From: Dendrobium chrysotoxum
Lineage: Eukaryota; Streptophyta; Magnoliopsida; Asparagales; Orchidaceae
DNA length: 64,000 nucleotides
Direction of reading: 5' to 3'
Assembly: GCA_019925795.1 (NCBI GenBank)
Contig: CM034313.1
Coordinates: 22,556,932 to 22,620,931, forward strand
Under the pieces are notes generated by a model that ran no database searches, was not told the DNA's origin, and worked only from the letters and a program-made list of their open reading frames with translations. A program made the position numbers and the translations under genes. Below are positions 1 to 14,247 of the stretch, piece after piece (position 1 is the stretch's first letter; each line of letters begins with the position of its first letter).

Positions 1-1499
1 TGACTCTTCTTCTACTCCCACAGTAAGGCGGATAAGCATTTACAAAACTCCTTTTCACTAACACAGTTAGGTAGAGAACCAAGACTCCTTTTGCTTCCTC
101 CTAAAGCAGGCAGAGAACCTTACCTCCTTTCGCTTCCTCCTGAAGAAGGCAGAAAACCTTGATCTTCTTGCAAACGATCCTTCCATAGAGACACCAAAAA
201 GAATAAGGGATGACGACTAGAGAAAATGACTCAGATTCTTGCTTGGAGCAACCTTTGTGAACACCTCATAAACTTTCCCTCATAAAATCCTCTCTCTCTC
301 CCAAGCTCTCCCTCTCTCTCTCAAGGCTCTCTCAATCAAGGAAGGTGGTAAAAGTTCTCAATATTAGATGACAAGAGATCTTAAATATGAGGGCTCAAAA
401 ATTACCCTAAATTTCAACTAGCCGTCAAAGATCATCCAAGATAATTGGTAGATCGTCTTGTATGATCAATGTAAATCAAACCCTTTTGGCCTGGACGATC
501 TACTTCTTATGGATGATTAGAAGATAAATTATGTTCATATCATCTGAGATGATTTCACGATCATCCTGGATGATTAGTTCAAATAAGGAATATCATCAAG
601 AAGATAGCTTGAGACATCCAAGAGAAAAGCCTGGACGATCTGAAGAAAATGACTTAATTATCCAGTATGATACGTATATCGTCCTGTACGATCAAAAATG
701 CCCAAAATTGTCTGGCACACAATTCGGGTTGTACAAGTAAATCATGCTGGATGATTTCAAAATGACTTGATCATCTGGGATGATATTGATATCATCCCGT
801 ACGATTAGTTCAAAATTGGGAATATCGTCCGGCAGACTGTTCTGGTCGTCCAGGTGAAATGCACTGGACGGTCAGGTTTTCTAATTGATCATCCAGGATA
901 ATCTTGCGATCACTTAGGATGATATGAAATCACTCAAACCTTAATTAATTTCTTTAATCACCTAACTAAATTAGGCATGATTATAATGCATCATCCAAGA
1001 TGATACTTGTATCATATAGAACGATAAGATCAAAAAGTTAAAAATAAAAACTTGCCTAACTTGGTCTGGCGGCTAAAAACTTTTGATTTGAGCATATCGT
1101 CCTGTATGATGGGCAGATCATCCAGGATGATCTGCTCAATTAGACTGACTTAACATGGTCACCCTAATTAGGGTTTCAATTTTCAATGGATCGCTTAGGA
1201 CAATATGAATATCGTACAGGACAATGTGAACAAAATTTGAATAAAAACTCTGACTCACTAAAACTCTCCTCCTGAGTGCGTGTGTGCAAGTTTACTTAGC
1301 TTGGGGATCCATTACATTACACTTGACTTAAGAAAGATGAAAAAAATACATTAAACCTGAAAACTCAAATGGACTAACTCGATCTTGAGCTGGCTTGGAT
1401 TGCAATTGATCTTGTAAACCTTAAAGATTAGGCACTCAACCAGAAATGAAAAGGTTTGCTATCATCAAAATCATAGTCCTTGAATCTAGATTCATAATA
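1..1499 (-). repeat. LTR family 1 fragment (Sirevirus-like Copia), cut by window start
   Basis: Read on the minus strand this matches the Copia LTRs at 30580-32259 and 40649-42307 in order: the ATGATAGCAAAC-type 5' start near 1450-1499, the palindrome cluster (about 430-1215), the CT-rich block near 285-335, and the purine/GCAGGCAGAGAAC-type block near 1-180. The expected terminal TGTTGTGAATC reads as TATTATGAATC on the minus strand, which fits two C-to-T changes on the plus strand. Three palindrome pairs measured here start at 431/452, 539/560 and 657/678, each 21 bp apart. The 3' LTR end lies outside the window, so solo LTR versus complete element cannot be decided. Confidence 0.85.
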
Positions 1500-1511
1500 A
1501 TTAATTTTATA

Positions 1512-3759
<2,248 letters not shown>

Positions 3760-4617
3760 TATCACAACTCAGGCTCCCGAGTTTAAGATTTTGATGATAA
3801 AAATATTATTGATTGCCTCTTTATTTCTCCTAATATTTGTTGTGTATATTTGTTTGTGTGTTGACTAACATTTCAGGTACAATAGGCACTGTTCTTTGAA
3901 GATTCAGGGCTCAAGATTGGGTAGAATAGGTTATGTTGAAAGAGTCTGAATTTTTTATTTATTTATTTTCTTTACCTCTTGAGTTAAGTCCTATAAGGGT
4001 GCATGATAGCCTGGTGACCATGCACACATACACAAGGGGAGCAATTTTAATTATTAAATATTTTAATTTTTTTTCTATACATCGTACTATATGATCTGGA
4101 TCGTACTGTATGATCTGGTGCTATAAAAATTAATTAAAATATTTATTTTTTCTGAAAAAAATTATTTTAAAATATAATTAATCGTACAGTATGGTCACCA
4201 CATCGTAATGGATAATCTTTTATAATTAGAAACCCCACTATTCATTAAATTAAGCAAAAATTTGAATTTGAAAAGTTGTTCTATTTGTACTGTACAAACC
4301 TAATCGTACTATACAATGTTTAAAATATTGCCTAATTTAATCCTCTGATTAGTCAATTGAATCTGCATAATTTTGATATTTAGATCGTACTGTGTGATGA
4401 ACAGAGACAATTTTGGTCGTCCCATGATTCATCTGGATGAACTGCACTTCGATTGAACTAATCGTACTGTACGATTCTGCGATTGTACAGTACTAATAGG
4501 TCAAATTCTGTGCATCATATTGGATGATCATGTGATCGTATAGTACGTTCTTTGACAGGTGAATTGAATTTTTATGGTTTTTTGAAGCCCTCTATTTAAG
4601 CTTTCTCATAAGACTTT
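3760..4617 (+). repeat. LTR family 2 (Copia), 5' part, split by a solo LTR
   Basis: The sequence is collinear with the 5' LTR at 44298: the GATTTTGATGATAAAAATATTATTGATTG-like start, the AACATTTCAGGTAC stretch, then CATGCACACA, then a palindrome cluster with core ATCGTAC-N-GTACGAT. Palindrome pairs start at 4181/4202, 4461/4482 and 4514/4535 (21 bp spacing), and at 4081/4100 and 4284/4303 (19 bp). It stops at ACTTT (4613-4617), where the solo LTR of family 1 was inserted, and resumes at 6342. Confidence 0.8.
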
Positions 4618-6341
4618 TGTTGTGAATTTGGTTTCAAGGACTATAATTTTGATGATAGCAAACATCTCTGGTTCTTGTTGATTGTCTAATCTTTCAGGTA
4701 CGCAGGATCAATTGTAAGTTTAAGCCAGTTCAAGAACGAATCAGTCTGTATTATAATTCAGGTTAAATGTACTGGTTTTTATCTTTATTAAGTCAATGTA
4801 ATGTAACTGATCCCCTAGCTAAGTATCCTTGCACACACACACTCAGGGGGAGAGCTTGAGTGAATTATAGTTTCTGTTTAATTTTTTATACAGATCGTCC
4901 TGGACGATATTCACATCATCTTGGACGATCAAGTGAAAATAGAAACACTAATTAGGGCGACCAAGTTAAGTGTGTCTGATTAAGTCGATTGTCCTGGATG
5001 ATTCATACATCATACAGGACGATAGGCTCAAATCAGAAACTCTCAAACACCAGATCAAGTTAGGCAAGTTTTAATTTTAGAGATTTGATCTGATCGTCCC
5101 AGACGATACATGTATCATCCTGGATGATCCAGTACAATCATGCCTAAATTAGTCTGGTAATTAAGGAAAGCAATTAATATTTAATTGATACGATCATATC
5201 GTCTGGGACGATCGCAAGATCATCCAGGATGATCCTGATCGTCTAGTGTGTTTCAGCTGTACGTACAAATCAGTACTCAGGATGATTTTGGCCCTTTTTG
5301 AACTAATCGTACAGGATAATATCTGTGTCGTCCTTGATGATCAAGTCATTTTTGGATAGTCCAGCACAAGTTCTTCTGGATAACCAGAGTGGTCTTCTGG
5401 ACAAAATTGTTGGATTTACACTAATCATCCTAGATGATCACAGAATCATACGGGACAAGCTAATCAACTTTTTCTACTGATCGTCCAGAAGAGCCAGATT
5501 GTCCAGGCTGAAATAGGTGATTTTGAACTAATCATATATGACGATCTTTCGATCATCCTGGATGATTCTTACCGACCAGTTAAGATTTAGGGCAATTTTA
5601 GAGCCCTCCTTTAAAAGATATTTTTCTTTCAACAAGAAAAATCTTTTGCCACTTTCCTTTCCAGAGAAACCCTAGAGAGAGAGAGAGTTTGGGGGAGAGA
5701 GAGAGGATCTTATGAGGGGGAGTTTGTGAGGGGTTTATAAAGGTTGCTCCAAGCAAGGATCATAGTCGTCTTCTCCACTTATCGTCTCTGGTCTTGTCGG
5801 TGTCTCTTGGGAGGATCATCGGCAAGAAGATCTGAGTTCTCTGCCTGCTTCAGAAGGAAGCAAAAGGAGTTCTAGTTCTCTGCCTGCTTCAGGAGGAAGC
5901 GAAAGGAGTTCGATGTTCTCTTCCTGCTTCAGGAGGAAGCAAAAGAAGGTTAGGTTCTCTGTCTCACCGTGTTGGTGGAAAAGAGTTTTTGTACAGGCTT
6001 CTCTGCCTTGCTGTAGGAGCAAAAGGAGAGATACTTTGAGTTAGTGCAATACCCGGATTGGAGGCTCCGGGGAGTGGACATAGGTCAAGTTGAACGAACC
6101 ACTATAAAATCTGGTGTGTTCTTTCTGATTACTTTCTGCACTTTAGTTTTCTGTGATTAACTGCTTGGGTGAAATCTGTGTTTGATCTTTTTGTTTGTTT
6201 GTTTTACTTGTTTCTGCTGTAAATCATTAGAAAGATTTTTTACTGTTGCTCTCAATTTTTTAAATAACCAATTCACCCCCCCCCCTCTTGGTTTGCCTCG
6301 GGACTAGTTCATCAGGGCTTAACATCCCTATCAAACTTTCA
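4618..6341 (+). mobile_element. Solo LTR, family 1 (Sirevirus-like Copia)
   Basis: A 1,724 bp LTR beginning TGTTG and ending TTTCA, flanked on both sides by the perfect 5 bp duplication ACTTT (4613-4617 and 6342-6346). It has no internal coding region, so it is a recombination-derived solo LTR. In order it holds a palindrome cluster (4894-5566), a GAGAGAGAG tract near 5674-5705, GCAGGCAGAGAAC-type repeated blocks in reverse sense (5825-5960), CACTATAAAATC near 6100, and the poly-C / ACTAGTTC terminal block. The flanking sequence on each side is family 2 LTR, so this insertion is younger than that LTR. Confidence 0.93.
4894..5566. promoter_or_regulatory. Phased palindrome array in solo LTR
   Basis: Seven pairs of degenerate ATCGTCC-N-GGACGAT palindromes start at 4894/4915, 4988/5009, 5093/5114, 5198/5219, 5306/5327, 5424/5445 and 5531/5552. 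Every pair is spaced exactly 21 bp start to start, and pairs recur every 94-118 bp. The 6 bp spacers differ in sequence while the distance is kept. Role is inferred: binding sites for a dimeric protein, or RNA hairpins. Confidence 0.85.
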
Positions 6342-6960
6342 ACTTTGTATGAGTCTTTTGAGCATTCATTGAGTTGTTTAGTTCTGAAAAAAGTTTGAAG
6401 AGAGATTTTTGGGCTAGGGAGAGAAAGGGTGGAGTTTGTTAAGAGGGAGAAGATCCTTGTGGGCTTCAAGGGAGTGTGAGAGAGGGTTTTCACACAGTTG
6501 CTCCAGCGAACTAGCACCTGTGTTCCTCCAAGAGTCAAGGTTTATCTTGAGGTAAGCTTTGGAAAGAAGAAGACCTCATTAGTGTCAAAAGACCCAGCTA
6601 CTCTACCGCACCGGGGGAAGTGAAAGTGATTCCAGGTCCTCTACCTCACTAGGAGGGTGAAAAGGAGTTCAGGTCCTCTGCCTCACCAGGATGGTGAAAA
6701 GGAGTCAAGGTTCTCTGCCTGTGAAAGGAGTACGGTCCTCTGTCGCACCAGGTTGGTGGAAGAGAGTTTGTAAGGGCTTCTCCACCTAGCTGTGGGGGCT
6801 AAAGGAGAGACACTATAGTAATAGTGCAATACCCAGAGAGGAGGACTCCGGGGAGTGGACGTAGTTCATGATTTGACCGAACCACTATAAATCTGGTGTG
6901 TTCATTATAATTTTTACTTTCGCACTTTATTTTCATGCACGTTATTTTCTATGATAATTG
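6342..6960 (+). repeat. LTR family 2 (Copia), 3' part
   Basis: This continues the LTR interrupted at 4617. It is similar to 45350-45860: a TTTTGGGCTAGGGAGAGAAAG-like stretch, TTTTCACACAGTTGCTCCAG, repeated GGTGAAAAGGAGT blocks, GGGGGCTAAAGGAGAG, and an ACCGAACCACTATAAAT block (CACTATAAAT could be a TATA element). The normal poly-C terminal block of the family is not seen, so the LTR 3' end is degenerate somewhere near 6960-7100. Confidence 0.75.
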
Positions 6961-7519
6961 CTTGGTGAAAATATCAGATTAATTTTTTTTTGTTTTGATA
7001 ATTAGAATATAATCATCACCATCTTTATAATTGCTTACAAATTATTAGCTTTCACATTTGATGAGTTAAATCATCTGTTTAAAGATTTAAAAATCTTTTA
7101 AATATTAGAACCATTGGCGCATCTCGATCTTTTAAGTGATATAAAAGCATACACACTTGACTTTCAGCCTTTCCATGTGACGAAAAATAACTGGGCCATG
7201 TAGAAGGTGGTGGTCAGGCATGTTAGTTCACTTAAGTGAGTTAGCTATATATCAAAGCCATTTAATCCCATGACTTCCCTTAGATACTGGGGATTTGATC
7301 CCATGGTTAGTCACAATTTTGTGGGATTATATAGCTGAGTTTAGATCTTATGGTTGAGTTGAAAGGATAGGATCAATTTGGATGAGATCCCTTATGTCCA
7401 ATGATTTATATTAGTCTGATCAAGTGAAAAAGATGACAAAATCATGGTCATTGGAATCAAATAGAAGGAATGAACAGATGTAATTTTGTCCCCGAGCTCA
7501 GTAGTGTTTGAATTAAAAA
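6961..7519. other. Unassigned spacer
   Basis: No gene, RNA or repeat boundary recognised. It contains a short duplicated phrase, GGGATTTGATCCCATGGTTAG and relatives, around 7260-7360. It ends where similarity between the two giant direct repeats begins. Confidence 0.5.
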
Positions 7520-10500
7520 GTGTTGAGTTTTTGAAAAAAATAATTATCTTTGGGAGATTTAATTTCTTGAATTTTAATTTTAAAATTAAAAGCATCATTA
7601 TGAATGATATATCATCTCAGGAGATGAGCATACCATTCCTTAATAGGTTCAATTTGTAGGATTAAAATTTCATCCTGATTATCATAGTCAAATTTGAGAA
7701 AGAACTACATATGACCCTTGAGAGTCAAAATGATGGTTCACTCAGGTATTTAACTATGATAATTTGGATAAGTTATCATTAATTTTAGAATCAAAGTTAT
7801 AATAATAATTGATACATCTTCCTAAGGGAAGAAGATATCAATTATTATTGATTATTTCAAAGTGAAGATAATGATTATTAATTTTCACATAATTTTTCTA
7901 AAGAAAATAAATTAAGGTTTTAAAAAATTGATTTTAAAATTTTGATTTGGGTTTCTAAATATCCTATGAGCGCAAGCCCTCATAGTTATATACAACATAA
8001 GAAACTAGAATTTCCTACGAATACTCTCGATTAAAATAGCAGTAGAAATTTTATTTTTAGATTTTAATGTTTGATGTCAAAGGAGGTGAGGATTAGAAAT
8101 TGAATTGAGATTGGATCAAGGCGAGAATTTATTTCTGGAGGCTAAAGGAAGAAAGTTAAGATTCTAAATTGCTTCAAAAATACCCCAACCTATCCTAAGT
8201 GTTTGCTTAAATTTTGATTGAAAGAGTTTTTAATTTGCATTATCAATTTTATTAGAAGGTTAGGATTCATTTCCAAGATGTTGAGATCATTTAGCCAAGC
8301 CTGCCTCAGAACCTAAGTCTAAATTGGGCACTAAAAAATCAAAAATATGAACCTGGCTAATGCAGTATAAATCTGGACTTACTCCGGCCTGGATTAGGGA
8401 GCCAACTAAACCACCTAGGTGCTTTAAAACCATGTGTCCGGTCATTTAGTGTAAAGTAGTAGGGATGTTAATTAAGATAAGTTTTTTAGAATAGTGCCGA
8501 CATCTAGAGCAGTCCTTAATTAGCCCTTTGACTTATGTTGGGTAGTATAAAGCTTAAAGTAAATATAATTAAATTTTTAACTCATTTAAATTTATTTTTA
8601 ATGTAGTGTATGCTAGTTAACTCAATAAATATTCAAATCAAATATGAAGCAATTTTAAAAAGGCTTAAAAGTAGATTTTTTCCTAAAGATTGCATAGATT
8701 CCCTTTTATTGATCTATACTTTTATAAGTTAGGTGGAATGCCAAAACCCGCACGCAGGGAGGTGCCTAACAAAGAAAAAAAATGCAACAAAATGTAATCC
8801 AAACTCCCAACTATCCCGGGCTTACTTCTTAAAAGAGTTAGAGTTTCTATATTATTTTAAAATTTTTAATTTGATTAAAGTAGAAAAAGTTTTAAATCCC
8901 TCACGAGCTTTTGATCGGGTTCCAGGCAAAATAAAAAATCGACATGCACAATTGCTAAAAAACTACTAAAAGCATGCAATCCTATATCGCAATCAACACA
9001 TAAATCATTAATTAAATTAATTAAATTAGTATTCAAATTGAAAATCCATGTGGCAAATGCCACTTATTATTACAACCTATAGGTCTGTAAAAAGTAAAGT
9101 GGTCGGGTACCACTATTAAATAGCCCAGATTCTATTCTTCAGACTCAAGTGAATTTGAGAATGAGATTCTTCTTGCTCTCCACTTCTTCATCCTTCTATG
9201 AAATTTTTAGATCCGTTGGGTCCAGCTATCCAAATGAAAAAAAACTCCCCCTCGAAACGGGTGTTTTCTTTTCCCTTTGGATATTTAAAACTATCCTAAC
9301 TTAGTCTTCCAAATGGAGGAGAACCCTCCCCTAAGGGACGTTCTCTCCTCTTTAGAATCTAAGTTGGATACTTATGTATCCCCTCTCAATTATCACTTTG
9401 AATTATAACTCAATAAATTTGAATTACATTTAATGAAAATTAAAAATTTAGACTCGATCAACCTGCAGGGTTATCCTAAGTAATTATATTTAAATCAACC
9501 CAAGCAGTCAATATAATAAAATTTAAAACACTTAAAATAGCCACACTTGGCCATGCTCTTTTAATTTTAAAGGGGGACTTAGAATTCTGGAGCACCTACA
9601 AAAATTTGATTAATTTAAATTTAACGTTGCCCCCTTTAATTTCAATGCCATATATGAGCATAGCCACCTGCATAAGATTTTATCAGCATTTAAATCGTCC
9701 CTATCCTAAAGGTAAATCTAACACCCATCAATCACATCACAAAGTATAGAAATTAAATAAATAATCACATCAATATTAATAACTAGCATGCAATAAAAGC
9801 TCAAAAATCTCGGTGCACAGCAGAAAAGTAAATACCAGCCAAACCTAGATCTAGAAGTGGTGCCCTAGCAAACCTTCTAAGTGTGTGCAGTAGGTTGTGT
9901 GATTTGGATATATCTTATATTGGGTAATAAGTTAAAGTTGTCTAATGTTTGGATTTGTTGAAGGTTAAAGGGTAATTTTGATTAAAGTTTAAATAGTAAT
10001 GTGTTAATACTAATTTTTTTAATTATATTTTTAAGGTTAATTGATTGAATGGATTTAATTAGTTAGAAATTAAAGAACCAATATAATTTTAATTAATTAG
10101 ATTAGTTACTGATTTTAAACATTAGATAAATTTAAATTTTTATCAATCGGTTTATGGTATTGTGCCATAAGGCTCGAGGAACTAGGCCTCCTTAGGATAT
10201 GTAGCTTCGCAGCCCGGAGTAGTCCATCCTAAAAATCTTATAGATGTAGTTGGATTAAAGATTTTAATTTGATTAAATAATTAATAATGATTTGATTTAA
10301 TGTTTTACATTCTATTGAATTCATTCTTGGCGTTGTGCAACTAGGCTCGAGGAACCACTACTCCTCAGAACACTTAGCTATTCAGCCCAGAGTAGTCCAT
10401 CCTAAAAACTTCATCTTTGGAGTGGATGTTATGTATTAAAAGGTTGGTTGATTAATTTTATTAATCTAATTAATATTTTCTTGAATTTTGGTTGATTATT

Positions 10501-13500
10501 TAATTTTTTGGAATTATTTGAATTATTTAAATATATTAATTAAAGGTGTTAAAAAGTAGCTTTTTGATTAAAGTTAATTTCTAAAGTTTTGATATTTTTC
10601 TCAAATATTAGACCTAAAAATGAGTAATTAAGCCTTGAGTTTGTTGGAATTGGATTTTTTAATATTTAATTATGAATTTTTAAAGTTCAAGTTAAAATTT
10701 GAACTCAAGTTGACCAAAAAGTTGACTTTATTAATTTTAAGTGATTTTTGATGATTTAATATTTTTGATAAATATTAGAGTTTACATGAAGTACAATGCC
10801 TTTGAGTTTGCTCAATTAAAATTTTTCTACATTAAGTTATAAAAAATTGATGTTTTATCCGATTTTGAACTACGGTTGACCAAAAAGTTGACTTTTTGAC
10901 TTTAACCTATTTCAATTAGTTTATTATTTTCTAAAAATATTAGACCTCAAATGGAGTTGAACGACACTATGTTTGGTCAATTTGATTTTTTTATAATTAG
11001 TTATGATTTTCAAAGTTTGGTTAATTAATTGATTTTTTAAATTATTTAATTAAGGAGGTTTTGATTGTTTTGATCCAAACTCATCATAAACTACATGAAA
11101 TCAGTCCCAAAGGTCAAGATGTCACATGGGAATATTTTCAGGAGTTTAGAATTTATTTGTAATTTTTAATAATTTTATTTAATTAATTTTTTATTTTTAT
11201 TAAAACTTAAATTAAAGTTAAATTAAAAGTTTAATGATGGGGCCTTTATTTTTGTTAAATAGAAAATCAAATTTTTGGCCAGTTTGATATATTATTTATA
11301 ATTTTTTTATTTAATTTGTATTTATTACAAGTTTTTGAAGTTTTTGGGTCCTTAAAAGTGCTGAAATTTTACTGACTTAATTTATTGACCTAATGATCTC
11401 CAAATTCAGTGAAATTTGGATCTAAGGTGTAAACTATCACTAAGTTTAATGTTCTGAAGTTTCACCCCTTTTGGGTGAGTGTATAAATTGCTAGAATTTT
11501 TCTAAATTAGCTAGGCATTAACTTTAATTATTTTTTTTAGGTGTCACTAGTATTCAATTGGGTTTGAAACTTTGGTCGTCTAACCCTGACACTAAATTAC
11601 ACACATCACAAAAAATTCAAGCCTAATTCTAAGTGGTCTATGAGTTATAAAGTTTTAAAATTTTAGGTTAAAATCTCACAAAACATTTTGAAAATTTAGT
11701 TTACCAAAATTGAGCCTTTAACAAGAGCAAAATGTTTTATGGAATGTGAGTATCAGACCATAGTTTATACTGTCTAAATTTGATTTCAGTCATTTCATTG
11801 GATTAAGAATTATTAAAGAATTTCAATTTTCATTAAGAACTAAATAACTGTCTATATAGTGACCAAATTAGTCAAAATAAATTTTAGAATAAATGTGAAC
11901 TCAAAATGATTCCAACGAGCCTAAGAACATCAAATTTGGACAAAAATTGAATTTTTCATGATTTTTTTTTATGTTTAGGGCATTTAAATTGATTTTTTAA
12001 ATCAATTTTGATTCAAAAATTTATTTGAATGGATAGGATTTGGCCACATCGCCGCTCCTTCATACCAAAGAACCAGGGTTCAAACAGCAGGAAAGGCACA
12101 ACTCAGGGCCGTCCGATCGGCCTAGATTGACCCAATTTTTTTAGTTTATTTTTGAACTAAAATTTCAAACACTCATAACTTTTGATCAAACTGTACGAAT
12201 TTGATGAAATTTGAAATGTAGGATTTTGATACCCTAATCTTTCAATCCATGAAGTTTTAAGGCTCCATGAATTGAGATTTGGGAGAAATTAAGGTTTGAT
12301 CATATAACTTAAAATAGTTATAACTTACAATCCAACCGTCAGATTTTTGATATTCTTGGGCTTGTTGCAAAGCTGGAGAAGTCTACTACAACTGTAATGA
12401 AGATCTAAAGAATACTAGATGGCTAGATTTAAATTTGTTGTTGAGAGTCTTCTTTCTCTTACTATCTCTCTCTCTCTCTTCCCTAAAGGGGTTTTGGAAC
12501 TTGGAAAAAGTGGAGAAATGCTTGGGAAAGCCTTAGAACTAGCTGGAGAGGTTGGATTATCAGTCTCATGGGCTGAAGGCTTTTGGAGAAGAACTATTGA
12601 GAAAAAATGAGGTATGTCCAAGGCTTTGAGTTAAGTTTTGATACTATCCCTTCATCCTCTTTGTTTGGATGGCTATGATTGATTGAGGGAGGCATGGATG
12701 CTTTCCAAGTATCCTTAGGATTGCTTAAAATTAGAGGAGATGGCTGGAGTGTAAAGAGATATGGATTGCCAAAGTGGCATGGCCACCTATGCTCTCCTGA
12801 AAGCTAGTTTGATCATTTTGACCACTCCCTCCTCATTTGTTAATTAAGTTTGAAAGTCAACAGTTAAAGGGTGATGAGATGGTAGTCAAATTTCCATGTT
12901 AATTGGTTAGAATGGTCTTGAGGTTGCTTAAGGCCACAAAGTGAGAATTTGACCAAATTATTATGAGTTAAAGGAAAACTTAAATAACTTTGACCAAGTT
13001 TTTCATGAGTTGACTTGGTCAAAGTATATTTTATTTGACTCATGATGGTTTGGGTATATTGGAACTATGCTTTGGAAAAGGTTTAAGGATTTGAAAAAAT
13101 CAATTTGACCAAATGGGTTGGAAATACCCATTTGGATCCTTAAGGGAGTATTAGGCCAACTTAGGTTCACTTGGTCAACCAGGTTGACCTAAGACCTAGA
13201 TTTGGGTTCAATTAGTTTGAAATAATTCCAGGATTTGGGGAAGTTATTTCAATCAAATCGACTATTTGAACCCTTAAAGGGTTATTTTGGTCAACCTAGG
13301 TTGACTTTGTCATTTAGGTTGACCCAGGACCTGAGTTTTGGTTCAACATATTTTGTTTGACATTTGGAGCTGAATGGAAGTGGTTCCATCCAAAAATAAG
13401 GTCATTTGATTCAAAATGACTATTGACACTCTTAAGGGATATTTTGGTCATTTTGGGTTGAGCTGGTCAACCAGGATTAACTAGGGTCAGAGTTTGAGTC

Positions 13501-14118
13501 TAATGTACTCCTAATTATAATTAGGATGCATTAGAAGAGGCTTTGAGGCTTTATTTGAAAAGATTAAATTGAAGTCTATAGAAAACTCCAAAATTTCCCT
13601 TTAAGGGACATTATCGTCATTTTGACCTCTGATCAACTAGGGGTCAAAATGAATCCACCAAAATATAGTTTACTACTCAATAAGTCACAATTAAGGGTTT
13701 GGATGTTATTATATGGTTTGTAAAAGAATCCAAGGTCATGATCCACTGGGTGGTAGGTCTAGTGGCATAGGCCATAAATATTTAAAGGTTTACAGCCTTT
13801 GGGTTTCAATTTAGTTTCTGGGGTTTGAGACATCAGAATGAGCTTAAATTTAGAGATTAGACCCTAGGGACATGCTTAATCAATATGAAATTGATAAATT
13901 ATGAATCGGGGGTCATTTGATTGGGGTTTGAAGTATTTAAAAAATCACTGGAAAAGGTTTTCAGGATAGGGCCTTTGAACCTTGGATTTTGGTCTGGAAA
14001 CCTAGGTTTTATATGGATTGATCTAAGATCTGGGTAGATCCTAGGGTCTAAATTGATTTATGGTCTAAGTAGATCCTAGGGTATGGATTATACAAAAATG
14101 TGGTCAATAAATTGACCC
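7520..14118. repeat. Giant direct repeat, copy A (left LTR?)
   Basis: Similar over its whole length to 21413-27994. In a 180 bp stretch compared by eye (9301-9480 versus 23161-23340) there are about a dozen substitutions, many of them C/T or G/A. Inside are an internal duplicated block (10150-10240 and 10320-10415), a CT tract near 12463-12480, and a zone rich in GGTTGACC / TTGGTCAA phrases (12800-13500). Small ORFs (12415-12621 either strand) are unconserved shadows. No protein-coding function is seen. Confidence 0.75.
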
Positions 14119-14247
14119 CCTATTGTGTAATAGAATGAAGATCTATTACACATATTAGCTTTGATCGAATTGAAAGGTCAAGTCTAGAATTTTGATTCGA
14201 AAGGAAAGTATAATGCAATTCCTAAAGAATCAGGGTTTAAATTAATA

